Assembly (NCBI GenBank): GCA_003697085.1
Contig: RFFU01000022.1
Span: 1-23,275, forward strand
Direction: 5' to 3'
Origin: Candidatus Hydrogenedentota bacterium
GTDB lineage: Bacteria; UBA8481; J006
DNA length: 23,275 nt
Within the stretch, counting starts at the first letter, position 1. Each line of letters starts with the position of its first letter. Positions 8,190 to 15,204 of the stretch are shown here, one piece after another. Made by a program: the position numbers and the translations under genes. The notes beneath the pieces were generated by a model. The model searched no databases. It saw only the letters and a program-made list of their open reading frames with translations, and was not told the DNA's origin.

Positions 8190-9347
8190 ATGCCTCACCG
8201 GTTCCCCGTCTCCCACTTCCGCCCGGGGATGCGACTCAAGACGGATATCTTTTATGACGGGAGCCTTTTGCTTCCGGCGGGCACGACACTGGCGGATCGG
8301 CATATCAATCAACTTCGATCATGGGCGATCGAAACCGTCGAGACGCAGGAAAACCTCGCCTCTTTCGCGGAAGTCGTGGAGGCGCCGGAAGGGGAGGGAA
8401 GCGGCGAGCCGGTGGTACTCGATATCAGCGAGATCGAGAAAGCGGCGGCGCCTGAACCGCCGCCGCTTCCGAAGGGTTACGCGACGCAGGACGGAAAGAC
8501 CTACGTCGTCGAAGAGGATCTCCCCTCGAACGCCCCCCCAATCAAGACAGATCTTTCCCTCGTCTTTCAGGGAGCCATCGGAGCGGGGAACAAGATCGAG
8601 AGTGAGGCGTCGATCCGGGTCGCCGGCGAGGTTGCGGAGGGATGCACCCTGATCGCAAGAGGGGAGATCACGTGCGGAGCGCCGGTCACGGGAACGGACG
8701 AGACCGCGGTGTCGCTCACGGCTCCGGTCGTCACTCTCTCGCTCGCCTCGTATTGTCAGATCGATGCGGCGGCCTCGATCAAGGCCTCGGGACTCGTTCA
8801 CTGCCGCGCCCGCGCCGGAAAGGAAATCCTCGTTTCCGGCTCCGACCCCGGGATATTGGGAGGAGATCTGGAGGCGGGCGAGACGATCGCCGCCGGTTGC
8901 ATCGCGGAACACAGCGGTGAGCCGGCGGTCGTGCGGATCACGATGGCACGCTACAAGAAACTCTACCTCAACCTGGAACGGCTCGATCGAACGGCGGAAG
9001 CGCGGCGGAAGGAGCGCGAGTCTCTCGAGAAGGTGATTCAGGTCATCAAACTCCTGGGAGAAAAGGTCGTCGATCTCCCGCCGGAAAAGAAACAGGAGTT
9101 GGCGATGCAGTCGAAACGGTATATGGAACTGAAAAAGGAACTATCGGACCTCGCGTTGGCACGGCAAAGACTCGAGGAGGAACTGGCGCGCGAATACTCG
9201 ACGGTCGATGAATGTCCGGTCCGTTTCGATTCCGTGCGCCCATCCGTCAAGATCGTGATCGGGACGGCCGAACTCACCGTCAATTCGCGACAGAATCGCA
9301 TCGGCTACTATCTCCATAAAGGACGCATTCTCGCCGCCACGCACTGA
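8190..9347 (+). CDS. FapA/DUF342-like protein with an HD-GYP-type N-terminal cap
   Basis: A 385-aa protein of the Flagellar Assembly Protein A (DUF342) family. Residues about 5-55 (FRPGMRLKTDIFYDGSLLLP, then LADRHINQLRSWAIETV) resemble the small module found at the N-terminus of HD-GYP proteins. The next 60 residues are acidic and Pro-rich. Residues about 115-250 are a right-handed beta-solenoid, with repeats such as IRVAGEVAEGCTLIARGEI and ILGGDLEAGETIAAG. A long coiled coil follows (about 255-336), then a short beta tail. DUF342 proteins are scaffold-like and linked to flagella or polymers; the exact function is unknown. The start is ATG 8190, since frames upstream lie inside the sensor gene. 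Pairing with a HAMP sensor suggests a signalling role. Confidence 0.8.
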   Translation: MPHRFPVSHFRPGMRLKTDIFYDGSLLLPAGTTLADRHINQLRSWAIETVETQENLASFAEVVEAPEGEGSGEPVVLDISEIEKAAAPEPPPLPKGYATQDGKTYVVEEDLPSNAPPIKTDLSLVFQGAIGAGNKIESEASIRVAGEVAEGCTLIARGEITCGAPVTGTDETAVSLTAPVVTLSLASYCQIDAAASIKASGLVHCRARAGKEILVSGSDPGILGGDLEAGETIAAGCIAEHSGEPAVVRITMARYKKLYLNLERLDRTAEARRKERESLEKVIQVIKLLGEKVVDLPPEKKQELAMQSKRYMELKKELSDLALARQRLEEELAREYSTVDECPVRFDSVRPSVKIVIGTAELTVNSRQNRIGYYLHKGRILAATH

Positions 9348-9364
9348 TTTTTCCCTGATTCTCC

Positions 9365-9400
9365 TTCCGCGATCCCTGCCTTCCGCTCCGCGTCGCGGAA
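9365..9400. other. Inverted repeat between convergent FapA-like and phoH2 genes
   Basis: TTCCGCGA at 9365-9372 and TCGCGGAA at 9393-9400 are perfectly complementary across a 20-base loop. Neither side has a T-run, so it may stabilise both 3' ends or be incidental. Confidence 0.3.
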
Positions 9401-9418
9401 ACTCCCGCGGCGCCCGCG

Positions 9419-10756
9419 CTACATGATCCGCGCCGCCGTCTCCGCCAATTCGCTCCGTTCTCCCTTCTTCAGCGTGACCGTTCCGAAGAGATTCTCGCCC
9501 TTGAAGCCTTCCACGACATAGGTGAGGCCGTTGGAACGCGAATCGAGATAGGGATGGTCTATCTGGTAAGGATCGCCGCAAAGGATGATCTTCGAGCCCT
9601 TTCCCGCGCGCGTGATGATCGTCTTGAGCTCCAACGGAGTCAGATTCTGCGCCTCGTCCACGATGATGAATTGCCGGGGAATCGAACGGCCGCGAATGTA
9701 TGTCAACGGCTCCAACTCGATGATGTTATCCTCGATCAGTTCCTGCAATCTGTCGGCTCCCCCGTCCTCGCCGCTCGTCGCCAGAAAGAGGTACTCGAGA
9801 TTGTCCGCGACCGACTGCATCCGCGGCATCAGTTTTTCGTCCACGTCTCCCGGAAGATACCCGATGTCTTTGCCGACGGGAATGATCGGCTTGCAAACAA
9901 GCAGTTTTCGGTAGACATCCTCGTTGACAACCTTCTCCAGCCCCGCCGCCAGCGACAAAAGCGTCTTTCCCGTTCCCGCATAACCGACGAGAGCGACGAG
10001 CGGCACGGCGTCATCCATCAGTAATTCGCAGACGAATCTTTGTTCGCGATTCAGAGGTTTGATTCCGAAGATGTTCCCGTCGTCGGGAAAGGCGAGCCGC
10101 TGCACCTCCTTCTTGACGGAATCGAACCTCCCCAAAGCGGTGTGCGAGGGATTGGCGGAATCCTCCAGCATCACGAATTCGTTCGGAAAACAGTCCTCTC
10201 CTTCCGGAAGCGCACACCGCCCCTCTTTATAGAAGCCATCCACGGTCGCGGCTGAAACAGCAAGCGTCCTGTAGCCGGTGTAGAGTTCATCGAGGTTAAC
10301 GGTCCCTCGTTCATAATCCTCGCTCCTGACCCCGACCGCATCCGCCTTGACGCGAAGATTGATATCCTTCGTGATCAAGGTCACGGGGCGTCTGCGGTTG
10401 ACCTTCTCCTCCTTCGTCAAAAGGAAGGCCAGGTTCAGAATTCGAATGTCATTCTTGCTCGTGTCGAATCCCGCCGGAAGTTCCCTTCCGTCCTGCCCCT
10501 CCAGAGCAATTCGCAAGGTTCCGCCGTTATCGAGCGGGACACCGTCGATGAGACGGCCGTGGCGGCGGAGTTCATCGAGTTCGCGGGTCACCTGGCGGGA
10601 ATTGCGCCCCACCTCGTCCTGCCGCTTCTTGAAAGCGTCCAACTCTTCCAGAACCGTAATCGGCACCACGACTTCGTTCCCTTCCCCGAAGACGAAGAGA
10701 CAATTCGAGTCGTGCAAGAGTACGTTCGTATCGAGAACGAATACTTTTTCCTTCAA
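9419..10756 (-). CDS. PIN-PhoH protein (PhoH2-type ATPase/RNase)
   Basis: A 445-aa fusion of an N-terminal PIN nuclease domain (about residues 4-150) and a C-terminal PhoH ATPase (about 228-445). The PIN acidic residues are visible as D9 (FVLDTNVLL), E38 in VLEELDAF, D103 and D131 (TKDINLRVKA). The ATPase shows Walker A GYAGTGKT (258-265) and Walker B FIIVDEAQN (363-371), plus GDPYQIDHPYLD. PhoH2 proteins are RNA helicase/ribonucleases, often attributed to toxin-antitoxin function when paired with PhoAT; no such partner gene is adjacent here. The start is TTG at 10756 with AGGAAAGG upstream; no in-frame ATG lies near. It is convergent with the FapA-like gene. Confidence 0.92.
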   Translation of the reverse strand: MKEKVFVLDTNVLLHDSNCLFVFGEGNEVVVPITVLEELDAFKKRQDEVGRNSRQVTRELDELRRHGRLIDGVPLDNGGTLRIALEGQDGRELPAGFDTSKNDIRILNLAFLLTKEEKVNRRRPVTLITKDINLRVKADAVGVRSEDYERGTVNLDELYTGYRTLAVSAATVDGFYKEGRCALPEGEDCFPNEFVMLEDSANPSHTALGRFDSVKKEVQRLAFPDDGNIFGIKPLNREQRFVCELLMDDAVPLVALVGYAGTGKTLLSLAAGLEKVVNEDVYRKLLVCKPIIPVGKDIGYLPGDVDEKLMPRMQSVADNLEYLFLATSGEDGGADRLQELIEDNIIELEPLTYIRGRSIPRQFIIVDEAQNLTPLELKTIITRAGKGSKIILCGDPYQIDHPYLDSRSNGLTYVVEGFKGENLFGTVTLKKGERSELAETAARIM

Positions 10757-10900
10757 ATGTTGCGTTTCCTTTCCTTCATTCCGTAAATGTTGACGGCCGA
10801 CTTGCCCTTCCTAAACGAAAACGCGAATAACCTATCCTCGCAAACCTTTCTACCGTTTCACGCCACCGTATCGTCGCGGATTAATCAGCATTCTTCAACG

Positions 10901-10923
10901 AAAAAAGCACGCCCGGGGGGCGC
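10901..10923 (-). terminator. Candidate intrinsic terminator (minus strand)
   Basis: On the minus strand GCGCCC-CCC-GGGCGT forms a short GC stem, with one G-U pair, followed by GC and six T. It lies about 500 bases after purH and 145 before phoH2. It could end a long purH 3' region or a small RNA originating in 10924-11340. Confidence 0.5.
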
Positions 10924-11176
10924 CTGAGAAAAAATGGGCCTTCCTGGAAACGCGGGCCCCCTCCTTGCCGGAACGAAGCGCATGCGTTCAACCCGAGGTG
11001 GCGAACAAAGCAATAATGATCCCGGCGTTCTCGCCGGGGCGGGGACGTCCGAGCGCAATGGTCGCGCTCGGACGCCCCCTCCCTCCCTCTCTTCCGCGTG
11101 GTCCGTGTTTTTTTCGGCCGCGGCGCACCGCGTCCCTTCCTCTTCTCCTTCTTTTCCTTCCTTTTTCCCCTTTAAC

Positions 11177-11220
11177 TTTTGCTTTTCTCTTTTTCCCTGT
11201 CTTCCGTGTGTTCCGTGTTT
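11177..11220 (+). repeat. Pyrimidine-rich intergenic repeat, copy 1
   Basis: TTTTGCTTTTCTC... followed by TTCCGTGTGTTCCGTGTTT. It shares the CTTTTGC...TTCCGTGT layout with copies at 11345-11400, 13411-13488, 13581-13649 and, inverted, 16974-17040. Confidence 0.5.
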
Positions 11221-11344
11221 GTCGCCGTTTATCGTTTTCCGTTTACCGTTCTTCGTTTTTCATTTTCCAAGGTTGAACGGCATGGTTGAAACCGTCAACG
11301 GTAAGGAGTGAACAGCGAATGTTGGACAAGCATTTCTTTTTTTC

Positions 11345-11400
11345 CCTTTTACCCTTTGCCTTTTGCCTTTTCCCTTTCCTTTTTCCGTGTCTTCCGTGGT
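11345..11400 (+). repeat. Pyrimidine-rich intergenic repeat, copy 2
   Basis: Contains tandem 7-base units CCTTTTG (TTTGCCTTTTGCCTTTTCC) followed by TTCCGTGTCTTCCGTGGT. It lies just downstream of the purH stop codon and would be purine-rich in that mRNA. Confidence 0.5.
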
Positions 11401-11416
11401 TCCTTCCCCTTCCGTG

Positions 11417-12997
11417 TCAATGCCGGAAATGCCGTCGGTCCGTAAAGACCATCGCCAGCCCCGCCGCGTCCGCATAGGCGATCACTTCCTCGTCACGAAT
11501 CGATCCTCCGGGTTGGATCACGGCCGTGATCCCTTTGGCTTCCTCCAAGCCGTCCGGAAACGGAAAGAAAGCATCCGACCCCATTACGGTCCCCGGAAGA
11601 CGGTCTCCCGCAATCGAAACGGCATCCCGCACCGCCTTCACCCGGCTCGTCCTCCCGGAGCCTATACCCACCGCCGTGCCGTTCTTTACGAGCGCCACCG
11701 CGTTCGAACGCGCGTGCTTGGCGATCAATTCCGCGATCCGTAGATCCCGCTTTTCCTCTTCCGTCGGTTCTCGTTTCGTCACCACCCTCCAGTTCTTCAA
11801 TCCACACGTCTCCTCTTCTTCCTCGTCCGACCGCTGGATCAGAAGTCCTCCCGGAACATTCCGTATCACTAGGCCGTCGGAAAGAGGGTTTTCCCAAATC
11901 ACGGCACGCATCTTCTTTCGCTTTCCCAAGAGGCTCCGCGCCCCGGAGGAAAGCCCTCGAACAAACAGCACTTCGACGAACAACCCCTTCATCGCGGCAA
12001 ACGCTTCTTCATCGACGGCACCGTTGACCGCGATCACGCTTCCAAAGGCCGATTCGCGGTCTGTCGCGATCGCGGCGGCGAGATTTTCCGAAATCGTCCC
12101 CCCAACCGCGGCCCCGCAAGGTGTCTGATGCTTGATAACGGCCACGGCGTCCTTGCCGAGATCAAGCGCCAGATTCATCGCGGCGGTCATATCGAGAAGA
12201 TTGTTATACGAGATCGTCTTCCCATCGAGTATCTCGATTTCGTGAACACCGCGCTTCGCCGTTCGAAACCACCCCGCCCGCTGGTGCGGATTCTCCCCGT
12301 ATCGCAGCGGCATCACCTGTTCGAGGAACAGGGTTCCGCGACCGCGTTCCAACAACGACAGCGCCGCGGGTCCCTCTTCTTCCTCCGGCGCGAAAGCAGA
12401 AGCGATCCTTTCGTCGTAATCCCTGACCAGCCGCCAGGCACGCAGAGCCAGACGCCGCCGCCATTCCTCGGTTCCGAGCGCGCCGGCCAAGGAAGCGTTT
12501 CGCGCCTCCGATTCCAAAACCGCGACCGTTTCTTCGTAATCCTCCGGATCCGTCACAACGGCGACATACTTCCAATTCTTCGCCGCCGCGCGTAACATCG
12601 CCACCCCTCCGATGTCAATCCCTTCTACCGATTCCGGCGAAACACCTTCTAGATGATAGAGATTGCAGACGAGAAGCCGGATCGGAAGCGCGCCGAGGCG
12701 TTTCATATCGTGCCGGTCCTTCTCCTCGTCCCAGCGCCCGAGAAGGCCGGCATGAATCCGCGGCGCCAATGTCTTCACCCGACCCGAAAGGATCTCACCC
12801 GCTCCGCTGTATTCCCCTGCCTCCTTCACCTCGATCCCGTGGTTCCGGAGATGGCGGGCCGTGCCTCCCGTGGAAAGAATCTCCAGACCGGCGGCGCAGG
12901 CCGCGCGAGCAACTTTCTCGACCCCTTCCTTCTCCGTCACCGAAAAAAGCGCTATCCCGCGTGCATTGATCCCCTCTTCTTCTCCCGCAGCTCTCAT
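11417..12997 (-). CDS. purH: Bifunctional AICAR transformylase/IMP cyclohydrolase
   Basis: PurH carries out the last two steps of IMP synthesis. The 526-aa length is normal. The N-terminal cyclohydrolase domain (about residues 13-205) shows ALFSVTEKEG, ILSTGGTARHLRNHGI, SGRVKTLAPRIHAGLL and IDIGGVAMLRAAAKN. The C-terminal transformylase shows LRYGENPHQ, DGKTISYNNLLDMTAA, the catalytic Lys-His at 289-290 (VIKHQTPCGAAVG) and SDAFFPFPDGLEEA; it ends MVFTDRRHFRH. The usual KHxNPCG is KHQTPCG here; that position varies among homologues. The start is ATG 12997 with GAGGAT upstream; it may also be slightly later, since family homology begins near residue 14. It stands alone, not in a pur operon. Confidence 0.97.
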   Translation of the reverse strand: MRAAGEEEGINARGIALFSVTEKEGVEKVARAACAAGLEILSTGGTARHLRNHGIEVKEAGEYSGAGEILSGRVKTLAPRIHAGLLGRWDEEKDRHDMKRLGALPIRLLVCNLYHLEGVSPESVEGIDIGGVAMLRAAAKNWKYVAVVTDPEDYEETVAVLESEARNASLAGALGTEEWRRRLALRAWRLVRDYDERIASAFAPEEEEGPAALSLLERGRGTLFLEQVMPLRYGENPHQRAGWFRTAKRGVHEIEILDGKTISYNNLLDMTAAMNLALDLGKDAVAVIKHQTPCGAAVGGTISENLAAAIATDRESAFGSVIAVNGAVDEEAFAAMKGLFVEVLFVRGLSSGARSLLGKRKKMRAVIWENPLSDGLVIRNVPGGLLIQRSDEEEEETCGLKNWRVVTKREPTEEEKRDLRIAELIAKHARSNAVALVKNGTAVGIGSGRTSRVKAVRDAVSIAGDRLPGTVMGSDAFFPFPDGLEEAKGITAVIQPGGSIRDEEVIAYADAAGLAMVFTDRRHFRH

Positions 12998-13191
12998 AAT
13001 TGATCCTCATCGGCTCTCTCTCGGCCGGAAAAGAAGCGCCAATAAACCATCGCAAACCTCCGTAACCCTCCGTTCTCGCCGTTTCCCACGCGGTTGTATC
13101 TTCAACCGAGGAAAAAAAAGGAAGAAAAGGAGACCAAATCGCCCCGTCCTCTTCTCTTCCCTTCTCCTCCCCTGCCCCTCCACGCTGTTTT

Positions 13192-13208
13192 GCAGGCAGG
13201 ATGCCTGC
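13192..13208 (+). repeat. Hairpin repeat unit (GCAGGCA type)
   Basis: GCAGGCAGGATGCCTGC followed by GCTCTCAGGA. It matches the units at 1382-1398 and 3482-3498, including the preceding GTTTT/TTTTT and the following CAGGA. Confidence 0.6.
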
Positions 13209-13313
13209 GCTCTCAGGATCGCTCCCCTTTCCGTTGTCTTACCCTTGCCCCCTGCCTCCGCCCCTGCCTCCCCCATTATTCAGCGCCTTCCGTAGTCTTA
13301 CGCATCGTCCTTC

Positions 13314-13411
13314 GCGGATAAGAGTCCGCGCTCCATACCACGGCCAAAGTGGAGCGTAGGTTCTCCAACCTGCGAAAAGGGGATCGCCAATTCGCAGACT
13401 GGAGAGTCTGC
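13314..13411 (+). repeat. Cluster of three hairpin repeat units
   Basis: Three self-complementary units lie in 98 bp. GCGGATaagaGTCCGC at 13314-13330 is followed by GCTCCAT. TAGGTTctccAACCTGC at 13357-13374 is in reverse orientation and preceded by TGGAGCG. GCAGACTggagAGTCTGC at 13394-13411 is followed by GCTCCAT. Arms differ in sequence while keeping pairing. Confidence 0.6.
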
Positions 13412-13488
13412 GCTCCATATTTCCTTTTCACTTTGGCCTTTTGCCTTTTGCTTTTCCTTCTTCCGTGTTATTCCGTGCGTTCCGTGGT
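13411..13488 (+). repeat. Pyrimidine-rich intergenic repeat, copy 3 (direct repeat A)
   Basis: CGCTCCATATTTCCTTTTCA, then CTTTTGC-type units, then TTCCGTG three times and GTGGT. It is a near-identical direct repeat of 13581-13649; the two copies start 170 bases apart. Confidence 0.65.
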
Positions 13489-13564
13489 GTTTTCGTTCAC
13501 CGTTCTTCGTTTACCGTTTTTCGTTTCTTTGCCGCATTCCTTTGGAATGCCGGCCCGTTCTTTC

Positions 13565-13582
13565 GCAGACAAGAGTGTCCGC
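13565..13582 (+). repeat. Hairpin repeat unit (aaga loop)
   Basis: GCAGACAagagTGTCCGC followed by GCTCCATA. The left arm is GCAGACA and the right arm TGTCCGC, with one mismatch. It directly abuts the second pyrimidine-rich copy, as the unit at 13394-13411 abuts the first. Confidence 0.55.
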
Positions 13583-13649
13583 GCTCCATATTTCCTTTTC
13601 ACTTTTGCCTTTTGCCTTTTACCTTTCCTTTTTCCGTGTGTTCCGTGGT
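13581..13649 (+). repeat. Pyrimidine-rich intergenic repeat, copy 4 (direct repeat B)
   Basis: GCGCTCCATATTTCCTTTTC, then CTTTTGCCTTTTGCCTTTTA and TTCCGTGTGTTCCGTGGT. It is a direct repeat of 13411-13488 with a slightly shorter 3' part. It lies just downstream of tRNA-Gly. Confidence 0.65.
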
Positions 13650-13679
13650 CGATTTTCTGGAAACAGCCGTCAACGAACG

Positions 13680-13750
<71 letters not shown>

Positions 13751-13760
13751 TGAATCTCGA

Positions 13761-13790
13761 ATTATGCGTCACTCAACAGCACTGCATCAA
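13761..13790 (-). promoter_or_regulatory. Promoter of tRNA-Gly
   Basis: On the minus strand TTGATG (13785-13790) and CATAAT (13761-13766) are separated by 18 bases. The -10 ends 10 bases before the mature tRNA 5' end, giving a very short leader. It is a sigma-70-type match. Confidence 0.55.
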
Positions 13791-13895
13791 TTTATACTGA
13801 AAATCAGTCGCGGATTCAAAGAAAATCCCCCTCCCCCGTTTCGCTCTTTCTTTCCCGAATTCTTCCCCAAAAAGAAAGTCGAGTTCGGAAGGAAA

Positions 13896-14219
13896 TTATT
13901 CGAAAACTCCCTCCCCCGAGGCCGAACCTTCCTCCTCCAACCCCCGTTCGTTGACCAACTCTTTCAATATCCTTCCTGGTATGAACTTCGGAACGCGGCG
14001 CGCGGGAATCGGGACGGTTTCTCCCGTCGCGATGATTCTCCCCAACTTCGGTTTTCTCATCACGGCGCGGAAGGTACCGAACCCCCTGATCTCAATTTTT
14101 CCGTCCGTTTCGAGAATATCTTTGATCGAATCGATGATCTGCTCAACGATATCCTGCCCCTCCTGTTTCGGGACGTCCAATTCTTCCGCAATTCCTTCGA
14201 CAACGTCCTCTTTAATCAT
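13896..14219 (-). CDS. HU/IHF-family DNA-binding protein
   Basis: A nucleoid-associated, DNA-bending protein of 107 aa that acts as a dimer. The helical dimerisation part is MIKEDVVEGIAEELDV through IIDSIKDIL. The beta-sheet core contains KIEIRGFGTF, and the DNA-binding arm ends IPARRVPKFIPGRILKELV. The arm tip reads RIIATGETV instead of the usual RNPQTGE, so the Asn-Pro intercalating pair is altered. A 15-residue acidic tail (GLEEEGSASGEGVFE) follows the normal end of the fold. The start is ATG 14219, with GGAGG about 9 bases upstream. Sequence does not separate HU from IHF-alpha. It is transcribed alone. Confidence 0.93.
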   Translation of the reverse strand: MIKEDVVEGIAEELDVPKQEGQDIVEQIIDSIKDILETDGKIEIRGFGTFRAVMRKPKLGRIIATGETVPIPARRVPKFIPGRILKELVNERGLEEEGSASGEGVFE

Positions 14220-14303
14220 TCTCCGCTCCTCCCCTCTCTCTTAATCGCCGAGGCCACGCCCATTAATCCCACCCTTCCCCATCGTCCGTTCCTCGCCCTT
14301 CCC

Positions 14304-14332
14304 TTTATAACGCCTCGCGGAAGGAAGGTAAA
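14304..14332 (-). promoter_or_regulatory. Promoter of the HU/IHF gene
   Basis: On the minus strand TTTACC (14327-14332) and TATAAA (14304-14309) are spaced by 17 bases, a good sigma-70-type arrangement. It implies a leader of about 80 bases before ATG 14219. Confidence 0.5.
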
Positions 14333-14515
14333 GAAAGAATTGCGAAAATGCTGGGAATTTCCGGCGCCTACTGGCCGGATACAATCGAACACGAAACTGT
14401 TCAGGCCGGGGGATCCCTGCGGAGCATCAAATGAATCCTCCGGCCCCTCTCTTCGCCGCAAACCTTCACGGTCGAAGAGGCCTTCTTTTGCTTCTCAACG
14501 CCTGACGGCCCCCGG

Positions 14516-14536
14516 TTCTCCCTAACAAAGGGAGAA
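14516..14536. other. Hairpin at the 3' end of the YjfB-like gene
   Basis: TTCTCCCT-aacaa-AGGGAGAA is a perfect 8-bp stem that ends on the base next to the TGA stop codon. It is not followed by a T-run on the minus strand, so it may stabilise the 3' end rather than terminate transcription alone. Confidence 0.5.
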
Positions 14537-14704
14537 TCAGGCCGAGACGTCGATATTTTTTCCGAGCCCCTGAAGCAGCGAGAGAACCTCGTTCCCTGCC
14601 GTCTCCAGCGCCTTGTCCAACACCTTGATCCCGACGGCGTTGTTCGTCTGGATCTGGGCCAGTTCCGTCGATGCGGACGTCAATGCGCCCGATACTCCGT
14701 CCAT
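14537..14704 (-). CDS. YjfB-like putative motility protein
   Basis: A 55-aa protein resembling the YjfB_motility family, short proteins linked to sigma-D/flagellar regulons in Firmicutes. The telling segment is NNAVGIKVLDKALETAGNEV followed by LLQGLGKNI. The function is not established. I chose ATG 14704 (MDGVSGALTSASTELAQIQT) because GGAGGG lies 8 bases upstream and family members start MD. An alternative ATG at 14719 adds five residues (MEGED) with no Shine-Dalgarno site. A sigma-28-like promoter about 75-100 bases upstream supports a motility role. Confidence 0.8.
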   Translation of the reverse strand: MDGVSGALTSASTELAQIQTNNAVGIKVLDKALETAGNEVLSLLQGLGKNIDVSA

Positions 14705-14770
14705 GTCTTCGCCCTCCATCTGTTTTTGGACAAGTGGCGTCTCGGGCTTCTTCCGGTCCGCAACGTGCCC

Positions 14771-14805
14771 GTTCCGATTATCGGAACGTTTCCGAAAAAA
14801 CTTGA
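14771..14805 (-). promoter_or_regulatory. Sigma-28-type promoter of the YjfB-like gene, overlapped by a palindrome
   Basis: On the minus strand TCAAGTTT (14798-14805) and TCCGATAA (14778-14785) are separated by 12 bases. This is close to the FliA/SigD consensus TAAAGTTT...GCCGATAA. The perfect palindrome GTTCCGATtATCGGAAC (14771-14787) covers the whole -10 element and could be an operator. Confidence 0.65.
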
Positions 14806-14907
14806 GTCTTTTTTTTGATTTTTTTTGTGGGAGGACACCAAAGCCTTGTGGAACTGAAAATTAGAGAATTAGGAAGTATGCCGTTCAGGTTTCGCCATGG
14901 GAGGGAT

Positions 14908-14949
14908 TAAAGAAAGGAGCGGGCCCTGCTCCGCAGCTCGAACCCGCTC
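14908..14949 (-). terminator. Intrinsic terminator (minus strand)
   Basis: Minus strand: GAGCGGG (14943-14949) pairs perfectly with CCCGCTC (14917-14923), with an inner GCTgcggAGC stem, followed by CTTTCTTT. It terminates a transcript entering from 14950 upward, either the secreted-protein gene with a 260-base 3' region or a separate RNA. Confidence 0.6.
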
Positions 14950-15204
14950 AACGGCTTGTATGAAACTATTATGAGGCCCACAAGAACCTAACTGTTATCT
15001 ATATCGGCGCACGCCCTGTTTTTCTTAACCTCCAAACCGAGGACGGTCCTCCACTTTTCACCACGGAACTCACGATAAAACAGCCTCTCCCAGGAACCAA
15101 CAATTAGGCCACAAGGCCGCCTTCGCTTCTCAAGGATAAGTTGTGTTCTTCCGCCGGATCTTTCCGTGCTGCCTCGGCCCCAAAAATCCCCTCCCTCACT
15201 TCGC
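14950..15204 (-). other. Unidentified transcribed segment: structured RNA or coding remnant
   Basis: This lies between the secreted-protein stop and the terminator and is lower in GC than its neighbours. On the minus strand one frame is open from 15329 to a TAG at 14988-14990 and ends LFYREFRGEKWRTVLGLEV then KKNRACADIDNS, which looks protein-like but has no ATG, GTG or TTG start in its visible distal part. The same DNA can fold: CTGTTATC at 14992-14999 pairs with GATAAAACAG at 15074-15083 (two-base bulge), with CCTAA 14987-14991 and TTAGG 15104-15108 outside it. I do not recognise the RNA or protein family. 6S, tmRNA, SRP and RNase P signatures were not found. Confidence 0.35.

Larger units (their letters stand above)
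10757..11416. other. 660-bp gap between purH and phoH2: hairpins and repeats, no gene seen
   Basis: Contents from left to right: an AT-richer stretch that should hold the phoH2 promoter, the terminator at 10901-10923, and a repeat-family fragment AAAAAATGGGCCTTCCTGGA (10928 onward). Then come two adjacent strong hairpins: CCCGGCGttctCGCCGGG at 11021-11038, and GGGGaCGTCCGAGCGC paired with GCGCTCGGACGCCCC at 11041-11078. Two pyrimidine-rich repeats follow (11177-11220 and 11345-11400). I see no convincing reading frame. Confidence 0.6.
12998..13679. other. 682-bp gap between purH and tRNA-Gly: repeats, no gene seen
   Basis: This gap holds hairpin units at 13192-13208, 13314-13330, 13357-13374, 13394-13411 and 13565-13582, and two direct copies of the pyrimidine-rich repeat. 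The purH promoter should be near 13010-13090, but I cannot pick a confident -35/-10 pair. No reading frame looks coding. Confidence 0.6.

Noticed and set aside
12998-13679. CRISPR array
   Set aside because: The repeats here are of several kinds, irregularly spaced and in both orientations, with no constant-length spacers and no cas genes in the window.
14843-15117. 6S RNA, tmRNA, SRP RNA or RNase P RNA
   Set aside because: The fold suggested one of these, but none of their conserved sequence blocks could be found on either strand.
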